Shown piece by piece: positions 49,330 to 57,529 of a stretch of 64,000 nucleotides of DNA. The stretch is taken from contig NZ_LT827010.1 in assembly GCF_900119315.1 (NCBI RefSeq), forward strand, positions 6,730,494-6,794,493. Direction: 5' to 3'. The notes beneath the pieces are model-generated. The model saw only the letters and a program-made list of their open reading frames with translations, made no database searches and was not told the origin of the DNA. Origin of the DNA: Actinoplanes sp. SE50/110. GTDB lineage: Bacteria > Actinomycetota > Actinomycetes > Mycobacteriales > Micromonosporaceae. Made by a program: the position numbers and the translations under genes. Each line of letters begins with the position of its first letter. The stretch's first letter is position 1.

Positions 49330-50211
49330 ATGAGCGACGTTTCGCCGGACACCGCACGGCTCACGTTCCGGGCCGCAGAGCCGATCCACGGGATGATCTA
49401 CTTCTCACCGCACGGCCGCGACACCTATGCCGGCATCGGCCTGACGGGCCGCGCCATGACGTACTTCGCACCGCGGTCGGCCGCGATGGGTCCGGTGCCC
49501 GCGGAAGTCACCGTGGCGACGTTCTTCAACTTCAACCCGGACGCGGTCCGGTCCGCCCTTCCCGCGGCCTGGGACATCGCCACTGCGGCACAGGTCGTCG
49601 AGGCGCGGTACGAGGCCGTCGACCGTTCACTGCGCCAGGCCTGGGGCGACGACACCGGCGGTTCCGCGGTACGCGAGGCCGCCGACCTCGCGCGCCGCGC
49701 CGCCGAGCGGGCGTGCGACCGTCTCCCGGGGCGGCCGCTGTTCGCGGCGCACGCCTCGCTGGCGTGGCCACGCGCGCCTCATCTGGTGCTCTGGCACGCG
49801 CAGACGCTGCTCCGCGAGTTCCGCGGGGACAGCCACGTCGCGCTGCTGCACACCGAAGGACTCGACGGGCCGGAGGCACTGATCACCCACGCCGCCACCG
49901 GTGCCGTACCGCCGGAGGCGCTGCGCGTCAGCCGATTCTGGAGCGACGAACAGTGGAACGCGGGCATCGACCGGCTCCGCGCGCGGGGATGGCTCGCCCC
50001 TGGCCCCGACCTCACCCTCAACCCCGAAGGAGAGCGCTGGCGCCGATCCCTCGAAGCCCGCACGGACCAGCTGGCCACCTACCCTTACGAGGCGATCGGA
50101 GCGGACGGATGCGGCCGGCTGGCCGACCTGACGACCCCGTTGAGCGCCGCGGTGATGAAGGCGGACCTCAACTTCCCCTCGGCCCTCGCCACCCAGCGCC
50201 GAGACCGCTGA
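49330..50211 (+). CDS. Uncharacterised protein, resembles SCO6745-type family
   Basis: 293 aa. No transmembrane segment or signal peptide. FFNFNPDAVRSALPAAWDIA near residue 70, paired AHASLAWP/HLVLWHAQTLLREFRGDSHVALL, and a C-terminal half suggesting a winged helix (ALRVSRFWSDEQWNAGIDRLRARGWL, then LTLNPEGERWRRSLE). The pattern matches conserved actinobacterial proteins annotated as SCO6745 family, from memory, with unknown function. ATG 49330 has gggag upstream. It follows the TetR gene by 184 bp that contain nothing I recognise, and lies between the cluster and the island. It may be neither. Confidence 0.7.
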   Translation: MSDVSPDTARLTFRAAEPIHGMIYFSPHGRDTYAGIGLTGRAMTYFAPRSAAMGPVPAEVTVATFFNFNPDAVRSALPAAWDIATAAQVVEARYEAVDRSLRQAWGDDTGGSAVREAADLARRAAERACDRLPGRPLFAAHASLAWPRAPHLVLWHAQTLLREFRGDSHVALLHTEGLDGPEALITHAATGAVPPEALRVSRFWSDEQWNAGIDRLRARGWLAPGPDLTLNPEGERWRRSLEARTDQLATYPYEAIGADGCGRLADLTTPLSAAVMKADLNFPSALATQRRDR

Positions 50212-50798
50212 CTCCCGGGCACGACCGGGCGCCACATGCCGAGCTCTTAGACCATGTGCGCGACCTGGCCCCGGTCGGTGACGAGACGCTGGATTGACAA
50301 GCATCAGCCATACACGGTCAGCCGGGCTTTACGGTCGGCTTTAGAGACCTCCGGTCAAGGGTGAACCGTCGCAACTTCCGCCTCGCCGGAGGGCTTCTAT
50401 TTGATCAAGCAGTCACGCGGTGTCAACACCTCTCGTGGTCACTACACCTAGCGCGCGCAATGGGAGACCGACCTACGGGGGTACCCATGTGCCATCCCGC
50501 TGAGGCCGTCGACCGACGTTTGCGATGTGCTCAAGTCCGGCGTACTGTTGCAGATACTGAGGGCGGCTGGTGGATTGCGACCGGCGATGTCGGTCACCAA
50601 CAAGCACAATCCAGCCACGAACCCCGTAGTAAGCCTCGATTTACATCGGGGCTTACTTTTTCTTCGGCAGGTTTCCGATGGTCTTTTTTGATCTTACCGA
50701 GCTATCTAATCCCGGTCAGCCGATCGTAGGGTTTCATTCCCGGTCTTCTTGGTCCAAAATAAGCGCGCTGCCTCCGTAGCGACTCGAATGGTGTGCTG
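50212..50798. other. 587-bp noncoding stretch at island left edge
   Basis: No ORF here has actinobacterial third-position bias; the one plus-strand frame (50361-50729) looks random. Composition shifts towards A+T after about 50560. Contents: a short inverted repeat GACCG-7 nt-CGGTC (50579-50595) and the strong plus-strand terminator listed separately. No tRNA is recognisable. It may carry a small RNA ending at the terminator, or an attachment site; neither is shown. Confidence 0.5.
50628..50664 (+). terminator. Strong orphan terminator upstream of the NYN gene
   Basis: A 13-bp stem (50628-50640 with 50645-50657, one G-T pair), 4-nt loop ttac, followed by TTTTTCTT. It is 417 nt beyond the nearest upstream stop and 135 nt before the NYN start. 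It is either the end of an unrecognised small RNA or a leader attenuator/insulator for the island. Confidence 0.85.
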
Positions 50799-52304
50799 AT
50801 GACGATCAACGAAGCGGTCCTCCTGGTCGACTGGCTCAATCTCAGCATCCACCTGAAGAATCAGCGCCTGTCCTTCGGCTCCGATCTGGTCGGCGATCTG
50901 ATCAAGATCGCTCGTGACGAGTGCGCCCGGCATGGCTCGCCAGACTTGGTGCGCGCTCACTTCGTCGGTGAGCAGTTCGCGCCCAGTGTAGAAGGTGCAA
51001 TCACCAGCACCTTTATTGCTCGCATCCACAAGACCCGCACCGCCAAGGAACAGGCCGATCTTGTGCTCGCGGTGCTGGCGATGGATCACATTCACGCCCC
51101 AGGCGGCGGGCCCGGACTGTTTCTGCTGGCCACCGGCGACCAGGATTTCATTCCGTTGGTTGACCGCATGATCGAGGCCCGGGCCGAGGTTGTGCTCGTC
51201 GTCGCCTCGACGCGCACGCTCTCCCCGGAGTATCGGCGCATCGCGGCCCAGCAAAACGTCAGGCTGCTGTCGCTCACCGACGTCCTGGACATCGAGCCGC
51301 TGCCGGAGTCGGACGCCGAAGCGGCCGCTACCCGGGTGCTAAGCCTCTACCGGGTGTGCATGGCCGGCGGTGTCCTCGGCGGCGACCAGACCCGCAATAT
51401 ACGCATGCTTGCGGATTGGGGCCTGCTGCAGCCGGGCGATGAAGAGGTAGAGCACACTGCGTGCCTGCAGCAGTTCGCTCGGGTCGATACCCGTAAGGTC
51501 GCCGTGCCAGCAAAGCGGGACACCGGTAACCGCCCCGCCGTGCTGCGGCGCACCTACCTGAATTTCGCGTCTGCGACCGTCCTGGACATCGTCGAAGACG
51601 CGGACTGGGTGCTTAGGCGTACAGGCAATGCCGCACGGCTGCCGACCATCGGCGACCTGGGGGTAGGCCGGTTCGCAGCCGACGACGGCCGGCGCCTTGC
51701 TCGGGTCATCGGCGCGATGAAGGACGTGGGCTGGCTTATGGAGCGGTCGGACGGCCGGTTCGAGTCGCGCCTGGAGTGGTCGGCCGACGGGCTGCTGGAG
51801 CCGCTGTGGCGGGTAATCTGTGAGATCAACCGGAGGGCATTCGCCAGCTACACCGAGGGTGTGTCCCGCGATCGGCTATTCCAGGATCTGCGGTCAACCC
51901 CGATCGCCGCCGACATAGACCGGAAGGGCGGCAAGGCCGCGCACGAGGTCATCGACCATGCCCGCCGGATCGGCGTCATCGACGCCATCCCAGCGGGATC
52001 GGACGGCTATGCACTGACGGTCATCGAGACTCACCCAGTGGCCCACTCGGTTGCCAGCGCCCTGCGTACGCTCGGCAATCTCCTGGCGGACCAAGTCGGC
52101 GTCGCCGTTCCCGAGCACGAGGTGCTCGCTCTGATGCGCGAACGAGACGAGCACGCCGACGCCCAGGTTCTCTTCGGTTACGACAACCGCGACCGCCAGC
52201 GGTTTCTGCGAGTGCTGCGCCGTTCCAGCTTGCTGGACCGGCCGCAAGGCAGCGAGCCGATGGTGCGGCTCAAACGTACGCCGTGGCTGGAACGGATCTC
52301 CTGA
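50799..52304 (+). CDS. NYN (PIN-like) domain nuclease with C-terminal winged-helix-like region
   Basis: 501 aa. The N-terminal 160 residues carry the NYN/LabA pattern: LLVDWLNL (first acidic residue and Asn), TAKEQADLVLAVLAMD (central Asp) and LLATGDQDFIPLV (GDxDF), the acidic set that binds Mg2+ in RNases of this PIN-like superfamily. The remaining 340 residues are alpha/beta with at least two winged-helix-like stretches (about 255-330 and 360-430), a layout seen where NYN is fused to nucleic-acid-binding modules. ATG 50799 was chosen; GTG 50793 is possible and neither has a clear Shine-Dalgarno. Less G+C-biased than the cluster. First gene of the island; inferred RNase effector or RNA-processing subunit. 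Confidence 0.85.
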   Translation: MTINEAVLLVDWLNLSIHLKNQRLSFGSDLVGDLIKIARDECARHGSPDLVRAHFVGEQFAPSVEGAITSTFIARIHKTRTAKEQADLVLAVLAMDHIHAPGGGPGLFLLATGDQDFIPLVDRMIEARAEVVLVVASTRTLSPEYRRIAAQQNVRLLSLTDVLDIEPLPESDAEAAATRVLSLYRVCMAGGVLGGDQTRNIRMLADWGLLQPGDEEVEHTACLQQFARVDTRKVAVPAKRDTGNRPAVLRRTYLNFASATVLDIVEDADWVLRRTGNAARLPTIGDLGVGRFAADDGRRLARVIGAMKDVGWLMERSDGRFESRLEWSADGLLEPLWRVICEINRRAFASYTEGVSRDRLFQDLRSTPIAADIDRKGGKAAHEVIDHARRIGVIDAIPAGSDGYALTVIETHPVAHSVASALRTLGNLLADQVGVAVPEHEVLALMRERDEHADAQVLFGYDNRDRQRFLRVLRRSSLLDRPQGSEPMVRLKRTPWLERIS

Positions 52305-52324
52305 TGCGATCACAACTCCTGACG

Positions 52325-52936
52325 TCACAGTGCCAATACGCGACGGCTGACCCAGCGGCGACCCTGCCCGGACAACTCCTCGCTGGTGATCACCACGGTC
52401 AACTCCGCGCCCTCGAGCGCGTGCACCGTGACGATCGGAATCCGTCGGCTGGCGCCCTCGACCATGTCGAACGGGCCAGGGTCGAGCAGTTCGGCATCTG
52501 GCGGTTGCCGGCCGTCGACTGCGATCGAGGTGCGCACCGCCGGACCGCGTCGGTGCCCGAGAACTAGCTGGCGCCGCTTCACCCAGTCATGGACCGACGG
52601 GTTGTTGTGCCGCGAGATCGCGGCAAACCGGCGACCGCCACGGCGGTCTGTCCGCCAGGTGCCCCACTCGCCTTCACCAACGAATTCAATAACGAATTCC
52701 GGGGCGTCGCGCAAAGCGCGGTCGTCGTCCTCGGCGGAAAGCTGGCGTCTCAGCACATTCGTCTGTTGGATAGCGGCGATGGCCTGGGCGGAGCTCGCAT
52801 CCGCGGCTCGGCCGGAAATTTCCGCCGCGTGCCGGGCAATACGAGCCTGCCAGATCGCCGCTGCTGTGCCGCCCAGGGAGATCAACAACGCAGCCGCAGA
52901 AATGATCAGGGCCCAGTCGGCCGACTTCATCGGCAT
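52325..52936 (-). CDS. Small membrane-anchored protein of unknown function
   Basis: 203 aa. One N-terminal hydrophobic helix (WALIISAAALLISLGGTAAAIW, about residues 8-29), then a charged helical stretch with Gln/Ala repeats and a C-terminal beta-rich soluble domain (EFVIEFVGEGEWGTW, IPIVTVHALEGAELTVVITSEEL). Such proteins usually sit in the inner membrane with the soluble domain inside the cell. Converges on the NYN gene (20-bp gap) and diverges from the ATPase operon (about 200 bp shared upstream). I do not recognise the family. It could be a membrane effector or sensor of the island. Confidence 0.72.
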   Translation of the reverse strand: MPMKSADWALIISAAALLISLGGTAAAIWQARIARHAAEISGRAADASSAQAIAAIQQTNVLRRQLSAEDDDRALRDAPEFVIEFVGEGEWGTWRTDRRGGRRFAAISRHNNPSVHDWVKRRQLVLGHRRGPAVRTSIAVDGRQPPDAELLDPGPFDMVEGASRRIPIVTVHALEGAELTVVITSEELSGQGRRWVSRRVLAL

Positions 52937-53140
52937 ATGGTAGGGCTTAGCTATTGATCATTGCAATCGGCTGGACCTTCGCGATCCACGTGACCGACGG
53001 GCGTCCGATTGACGGAATGGAATCGCCCGTTCGATGATAGCCGAGGCCGTAACATCCGCGTAGCCTCGGATTTCCGGACGCAGTCAGGGCGGCACTCACG
53101 TTCGTGCCGGCAACCCGCTCCCGAAACAATGAGGACAAAG
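52937..53140. promoter_or_regulatory. Divergent intergenic region of the island
   Basis: 204 bp between the membrane protein (minus) and the large ATPase (plus). AT-richer around 52940-52975. Must contain both promoters; no clear hexamers or operator found. gagg at 53131-53134 serves the GTG at 53141. Confidence 0.4.
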
Positions 53141-56100
53141 GTGGATCTTGACCTTGTTCAGGCGGTTGCCAAGGTCGGCGACTTCATCTATGTGTACCAG
53201 ACCACCGGCCATCAGATCGCTGGGACGTTGGCCACGCTGAGCATGAGCCATCTCGTAGTGGAGGAGCAGGGCACCGGGATCAAGCACGCGGTCGCGCTGG
53301 CCAGCATAATCACCGTGACCACCGGCCAGCCGCAGAAGGCCACCGCTGCGGAACCGATCCCGCCCAATGCCTCGGTGCCGCCGCCGGTCGAACCGGCTGC
53401 GCGCATCCCGGAAGCACCGCCGGTCATTCCGCGCCTGATCGTGCCCTCTGGCGCGGCGACGATCATTATGCAGCGTCCATTGGCCGCGCCGGATTTCGTC
53501 ACGTATGCCAACGACGAGCTGTTCAACGTGCACAGCCACGAGGCTGCACTGGACCGCGTCCGACAGCAGCTCGAGTACGCCGTTCGAGTGAAAGAGCTCG
53601 ATCCGCGCTTCGGCCGGTGCACGAGCATGGCCACAGAGATGGACCAGATCCTGCTCGGCGAACCGCATTCGAGCTCGGCCTTCCGGCTGGCCGGCTACCT
53701 GCACTACATGGCTGGCCATCTACAGACGGCCAGCGACCGCTATCTAAGTGCGGCGCTCATCGTCCCGGATGTCGCGCCCTATTGGTGGCTCGACACGGCG
53801 ATCGCGGCACTTCGCGCCGACCGGGTGGATATCGCTCGGCAGGGGCTGATCCGCTATATCGACGGCACGACGCCGCAGGAGGATCCAGACGCATGGTGGG
53901 CGTTGCTGGCATTGTGCGAACGGTTGGGCGCTGCTGGCCTGCTCCACCTGATCCGCCCGGAGGCTGAGGCGACGCCCGAGGTACGACGTTCGGTGCTTGA
54001 GGCCTGCCACAGCCTCGCCAGCAGTGCGGGTGATGTGGAACTCGCGGCCCGTGCCGCGAAGATGCTGCAGAACGGCCCTGAAGCGGCCGTCCTCTCGGTG
54101 CCGACACTCCCGTCCCTGGATATGCCGGCCCGAATCAACCCAAAGAGCGTGACACCGCGAATCGTGCCGGCACCACCCCCGCAGCGGCCGCTACCACCGC
54201 CGGCCAAGCCGGCCACTCGCCAGCGACGGGCGGAGCGGAACGAGTATGACCAGGCCAAGTACCTCGAGCACCGGGCCAAGGACTTGGAGCGGGCGAAAAT
54301 GGCCTATCGGGACGCGATCCGAAAGAACATCAATGCGGAGAGTGCGATCAAGGACCTGGCGTGGCTGACCCGTAGGGTCGATGGGCCGGAGGCCGCTCTA
54401 CAGGTAATCGAGGAAGAGTTCGCTGATCGGTTGCCGCCGAGCGCCTCCCTAGATCAGATCCTCATCGACTTTTACATGGGTTCCCAGCGGTACGAGGACG
54501 CGTTACGGCTGCTGGAGCCGATGCTCGCCGGACATTTGGAGGCGGGGCAGCGCAAGGTGGTGTTGCGGCGGATCTGCCAGGCCAAACTCAGCCTTTCGCA
54601 GGACGCCACGCCATACGCTGAGGAGCTGTTGCGGGTCGCGCCGTCGGAGGCGTCGGCCCGCCGCACATACGCCATCGCATTGATGCGCCGGGACCAACCA
54701 GGCGACCTGGACCAAGCCGAAGAGGTCATCGAGGAACTGCGCAGCAAGGAGGACGCGCAGGCACTGGAGATCGTGGACAAGATCCGGCAGATGCGCGAGG
54801 GCGGCAGCACAGCAGACCTGGACTTGCTGGTCCGCCGCCTGTCCGACATCAGGTTCGAGGCGATCTCCGACTTTGGTCAGTACATCCTGGACAATTTCGC
54901 CGAGGCCGCCGACGGCATCAGGCAGCAACGCAAGTTTGCCGCTAACGACATCCGCTACCTTCGGACTCGAGCACAGGAGGCACGCAACAAGCGCAGCCGG
55001 GAGAGGTACGACGCGTACATCTCGGCCGCGAGAATCGAGCTCGAGGTCTCCACCGTTGACGGTGGCGGGTCCGAAAGCGCTGAGCGTAACGCTCAAGCTT
55101 TCTTTGATCTGCTGCTACGCGGGCTCACCGCGCTCGGTGACACCATGCTGTCAACCAACACCGAGGTAGCCAGGGAAATCTACTTCGAGGCTCTGGCCTT
55201 GGCCGATCAGCTCCGGCAACCGACCATGCAGGAGTATTGGAACGCCCTGCAGCGCTACCTTCGGTCGATTTTCGACAGCCCGGAGTCCCTCACGGTGTCC
55301 CACGACCGAGGCGGCAACAGTAGTCTGTCGGCGGCCGAGGTGGGCGCCGCCCTCGCCGACGACCTCCGGGAAGTTCCCGAGCAAAGTGTTCAACAGCTGT
55401 TCGAGGCGGTCGACGAGCTCGCAGCCCGCACCAGATTCGCCTCTGAGTCGGCTATCCGTGCGATCGAGCACGTCCCCTCGCTTGCCCGGGCGGCCCGCCG
55501 GCACCTGGCCGAGTTCCTGGATCTCCGGTCCCCCGATGTGACCACCGAACGGGTAATCGAGGCGTGGCGGGAAGCAGGTCTGCGCCGGCAGTCCGACCGC
55601 GACGAGATCGAACAGCAGTTGCGACTCCTGCATGGCCTAGAAGTCGGCGAGGTCAGTCTTGATCGCGCCTTCACGGTGTTGGACAACCTGCACAGCGAGC
55701 GGACGGTCGCGCTGGCGGTAGACCGAGAAGCCTGCCGAAAGTTGCAGACGAACTTCCGGCTGCTGCAGTATGGGCTCAAGGAGCCCGGTTTCGAGGAGCG
55801 CGAGTTCCGCTACCTGCAGGTACAAGGCGCGATGAGGGACTTTGCCGAACAGGTGAAGGCGGCACCGACCCGGCTGGCCGTTCGGAACCTGTTGCCGATC
55901 GCCTCCCGCACCCTGGCTCAGGTGGACAAGACGTTAGAGCGGCTCTACGCCGATCGTGAGCCCGACCCGACCCTCTCGCTGGCGCTCGTCGAGTACACCC
56001 CGGACCTGCACAACCGGATCACCGTGCAGGTGAAGCTCTACAATGAGCCTAGCTGTGCGCCCGTGGAGTCGCCCGAGTTGGTCGTCAACCTCGCCGCCGC

Positions 56101-57529
56101 GGCCGATGGCATCAAGGTGCTCGATGTGGTGAAGTCCGTGCCGACCGTGCGCGGCGGCGACGCCAAGATCTCGTCGATCCAGGTGGAGCTGAGCAAGGAA
56201 CTGGTCGCATCGGGCGCTTTCAGCCTGCCGATCGACGTCACTTACCGCACCCGTACCAACGAAAAGGGCCGGATCAGTGCGACGCTCGCCGTACGCCTGA
56301 TGTCCGAGGCCGACTTCACCAAGATCAGCCCTAACCCGTTCAAGGATGGTGCCGCCGGCCGTACCGTCACCGACCCAGATATGTTCTTCGGACGCGAGGA
56401 ACTCGTCGATCAGATTGAGGCGCTGCTGGTCGAGGCGACCGGGCCCGGCGCTGGCGTCGCGATCTACGGACAGAAGCGGGCTGGTAAGTCATCGATTCGT
56501 CTGCACCTGTCCCGGCGGCTCGAGAAGAGCGACCGGTTCCTGGTAGTCGATGTTGCCAACATCGGGCAATTGGCACCGGTCAGTGTCGGCGAAGCAAACG
56601 CTACCCTACAGATCCTGCTGTGGACGATTCTCACCAAGGCCGACGCCGTCGTTCGGCAGCGGTCCGCTGCGCTGGGCGATCCGATCGAATTCCTGCCGGC
56701 CGACCTGCCCCGGGACGAGTTCCTCACGAGCAGGGTCCCGGTCGGCGACTTCATCACCGTGTTCGAGCGCTTCAACGCTGAGGCCGCGCGCCACAGCGAG
56801 TGGCGTGATCGGGCATTTATCGTGCTGATGGACGAGTTCCAATTCATAGCAACCTGGATTGCCGAAGGGCGAGTCTCGTCCACTTTCGTTCAGGCGCTCA
56901 AGGCGGTCTTGGAGCAGCGATTGTTCCACCTTGTGGTGGTCGGCCTCGACGCCATGCAATCATTCATCGACAAGTACGCCAACGAGTTCGGCGTGTTCGA
57001 CAAACGCCGGGTCAACTACCTCGAACCACGGTACGCTTTGGAGCTCATGGACCGACCAATCCGGATCGGCGGTCCCGACGGCGAGTCACGGTACCGGGAG
57101 CGGGCGCAGGAACAGATTCTAAGTCTCACCGGCGGCAACCCGTTCTACATCCAGCGATTCTGCTATCAGCTGGTGGAACACATGAACAGCTCGAAGGCGC
57201 CGCTGGTGACTGAGGCCGACGTCGAACTTGTCCGGGAATGGCTGCTCAACGAATTTGGCCCGGGCGACTTCGACAACCTGGAGACCAGCGGCGAGCCATC
57301 CACCACCGCCATCGCGACGGAGGCGGTCCGCGAAGTCCTCACCGCGGTGGCGGTCGCTGCCAACGACGGCCGAGCGACGATCGAAGATGTGGAACGGAGG
57401 TGTTCCGTACCGAACGTGGTCTCGATCCTCAAGGATCTCGAGGCGCGTGAAGTCGTCGTCCAGGAAGCGGGCGCCTACCGGATCCTGGTACGTCTCTACC
57501 ACGACTGGCTCCGCCGAAGGGTGGCCTGA
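53141..57529 (+). CDS. Giant repeat-ATPase: possible Sm-like barrel, helical repeats, beta domain, P-loop ATPase, wHTH
   Basis: 1462 aa. GTG 53141 has gagg 6 nt upstream; ATG 53129 is the alternative. Order: residues 5-60 look like an Sm/SH3-like barrel (KVGDFIYVYQTTGHQIAGTL); Pro-rich linker (70-110); TPR-like helices (140-340); second Pro-rich linker (345-370); long helical repeats (375-940) with Glu/Arg-rich coiled stretches; a beta-sandwich-like segment (950-1065); ATPase with NPF and FFGREELV, Walker A GQKRAGKSS (near 1110), Walker B FIVLMDEFQF (near 1226), sensor-like VVGLD; C-terminal winged helix (1390-1460). No membrane segment. The ATPase resembles STAND/AAA-type ATPases of conflict systems. 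Overlaps the next gene by 1 nt (TGATG). Role inferred: sensor/scaffold. Confidence 0.85.
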   Translation: MDLDLVQAVAKVGDFIYVYQTTGHQIAGTLATLSMSHLVVEEQGTGIKHAVALASIITVTTGQPQKATAAEPIPPNASVPPPVEPAARIPEAPPVIPRLIVPSGAATIIMQRPLAAPDFVTYANDELFNVHSHEAALDRVRQQLEYAVRVKELDPRFGRCTSMATEMDQILLGEPHSSSAFRLAGYLHYMAGHLQTASDRYLSAALIVPDVAPYWWLDTAIAALRADRVDIARQGLIRYIDGTTPQEDPDAWWALLALCERLGAAGLLHLIRPEAEATPEVRRSVLEACHSLASSAGDVELAARAAKMLQNGPEAAVLSVPTLPSLDMPARINPKSVTPRIVPAPPPQRPLPPPAKPATRQRRAERNEYDQAKYLEHRAKDLERAKMAYRDAIRKNINAESAIKDLAWLTRRVDGPEAALQVIEEEFADRLPPSASLDQILIDFYMGSQRYEDALRLLEPMLAGHLEAGQRKVVLRRICQAKLSLSQDATPYAEELLRVAPSEASARRTYAIALMRRDQPGDLDQAEEVIEELRSKEDAQALEIVDKIRQMREGGSTADLDLLVRRLSDIRFEAISDFGQYILDNFAEAADGIRQQRKFAANDIRYLRTRAQEARNKRSRERYDAYISAARIELEVSTVDGGGSESAERNAQAFFDLLLRGLTALGDTMLSTNTEVAREIYFEALALADQLRQPTMQEYWNALQRYLRSIFDSPESLTVSHDRGGNSSLSAAEVGAALADDLREVPEQSVQQLFEAVDELAARTRFASESAIRAIEHVPSLARAARRHLAEFLDLRSPDVTTERVIEAWREAGLRRQSDRDEIEQQLRLLHGLEVGEVSLDRAFTVLDNLHSERTVALAVDREACRKLQTNFRLLQYGLKEPGFEEREFRYLQVQGAMRDFAEQVKAAPTRLAVRNLLPIASRTLAQVDKTLERLYADREPDPTLSLALVEYTPDLHNRITVQVKLYNEPSCAPVESPELVVNLAAAADGIKVLDVVKSVPTVRGGDAKISSIQVELSKELVASGAFSLPIDVTYRTRTNEKGRISATLAVRLMSEADFTKISPNPFKDGAAGRTVTDPDMFFGREELVDQIEALLVEATGPGAGVAIYGQKRAGKSSIRLHLSRRLEKSDRFLVVDVANIGQLAPVSVGEANATLQILLWTILTKADAVVRQRSAALGDPIEFLPADLPRDEFLTSRVPVGDFITVFERFNAEAARHSEWRDRAFIVLMDEFQFIATWIAEGRVSSTFVQALKAVLEQRLFHLVVVGLDAMQSFIDKYANEFGVFDKRRVNYLEPRYALELMDRPIRIGGPDGESRYRERAQEQILSLTGGNPFYIQRFCYQLVEHMNSSKAPLVTEADVELVREWLLNEFGPGDFDNLETSGEPSTTAIATEAVREVLTAVAVAANDGRATIEDVERRCSVPNVVSILKDLEAREVVVQEAGAYRILVRLYHDWLRRRVA

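Noticed and set aside
50361..50729. Plus-strand 122-codon ORF before the island
   Set aside because: No coding bias, no Shine-Dalgarno, and it spans the strong terminator.
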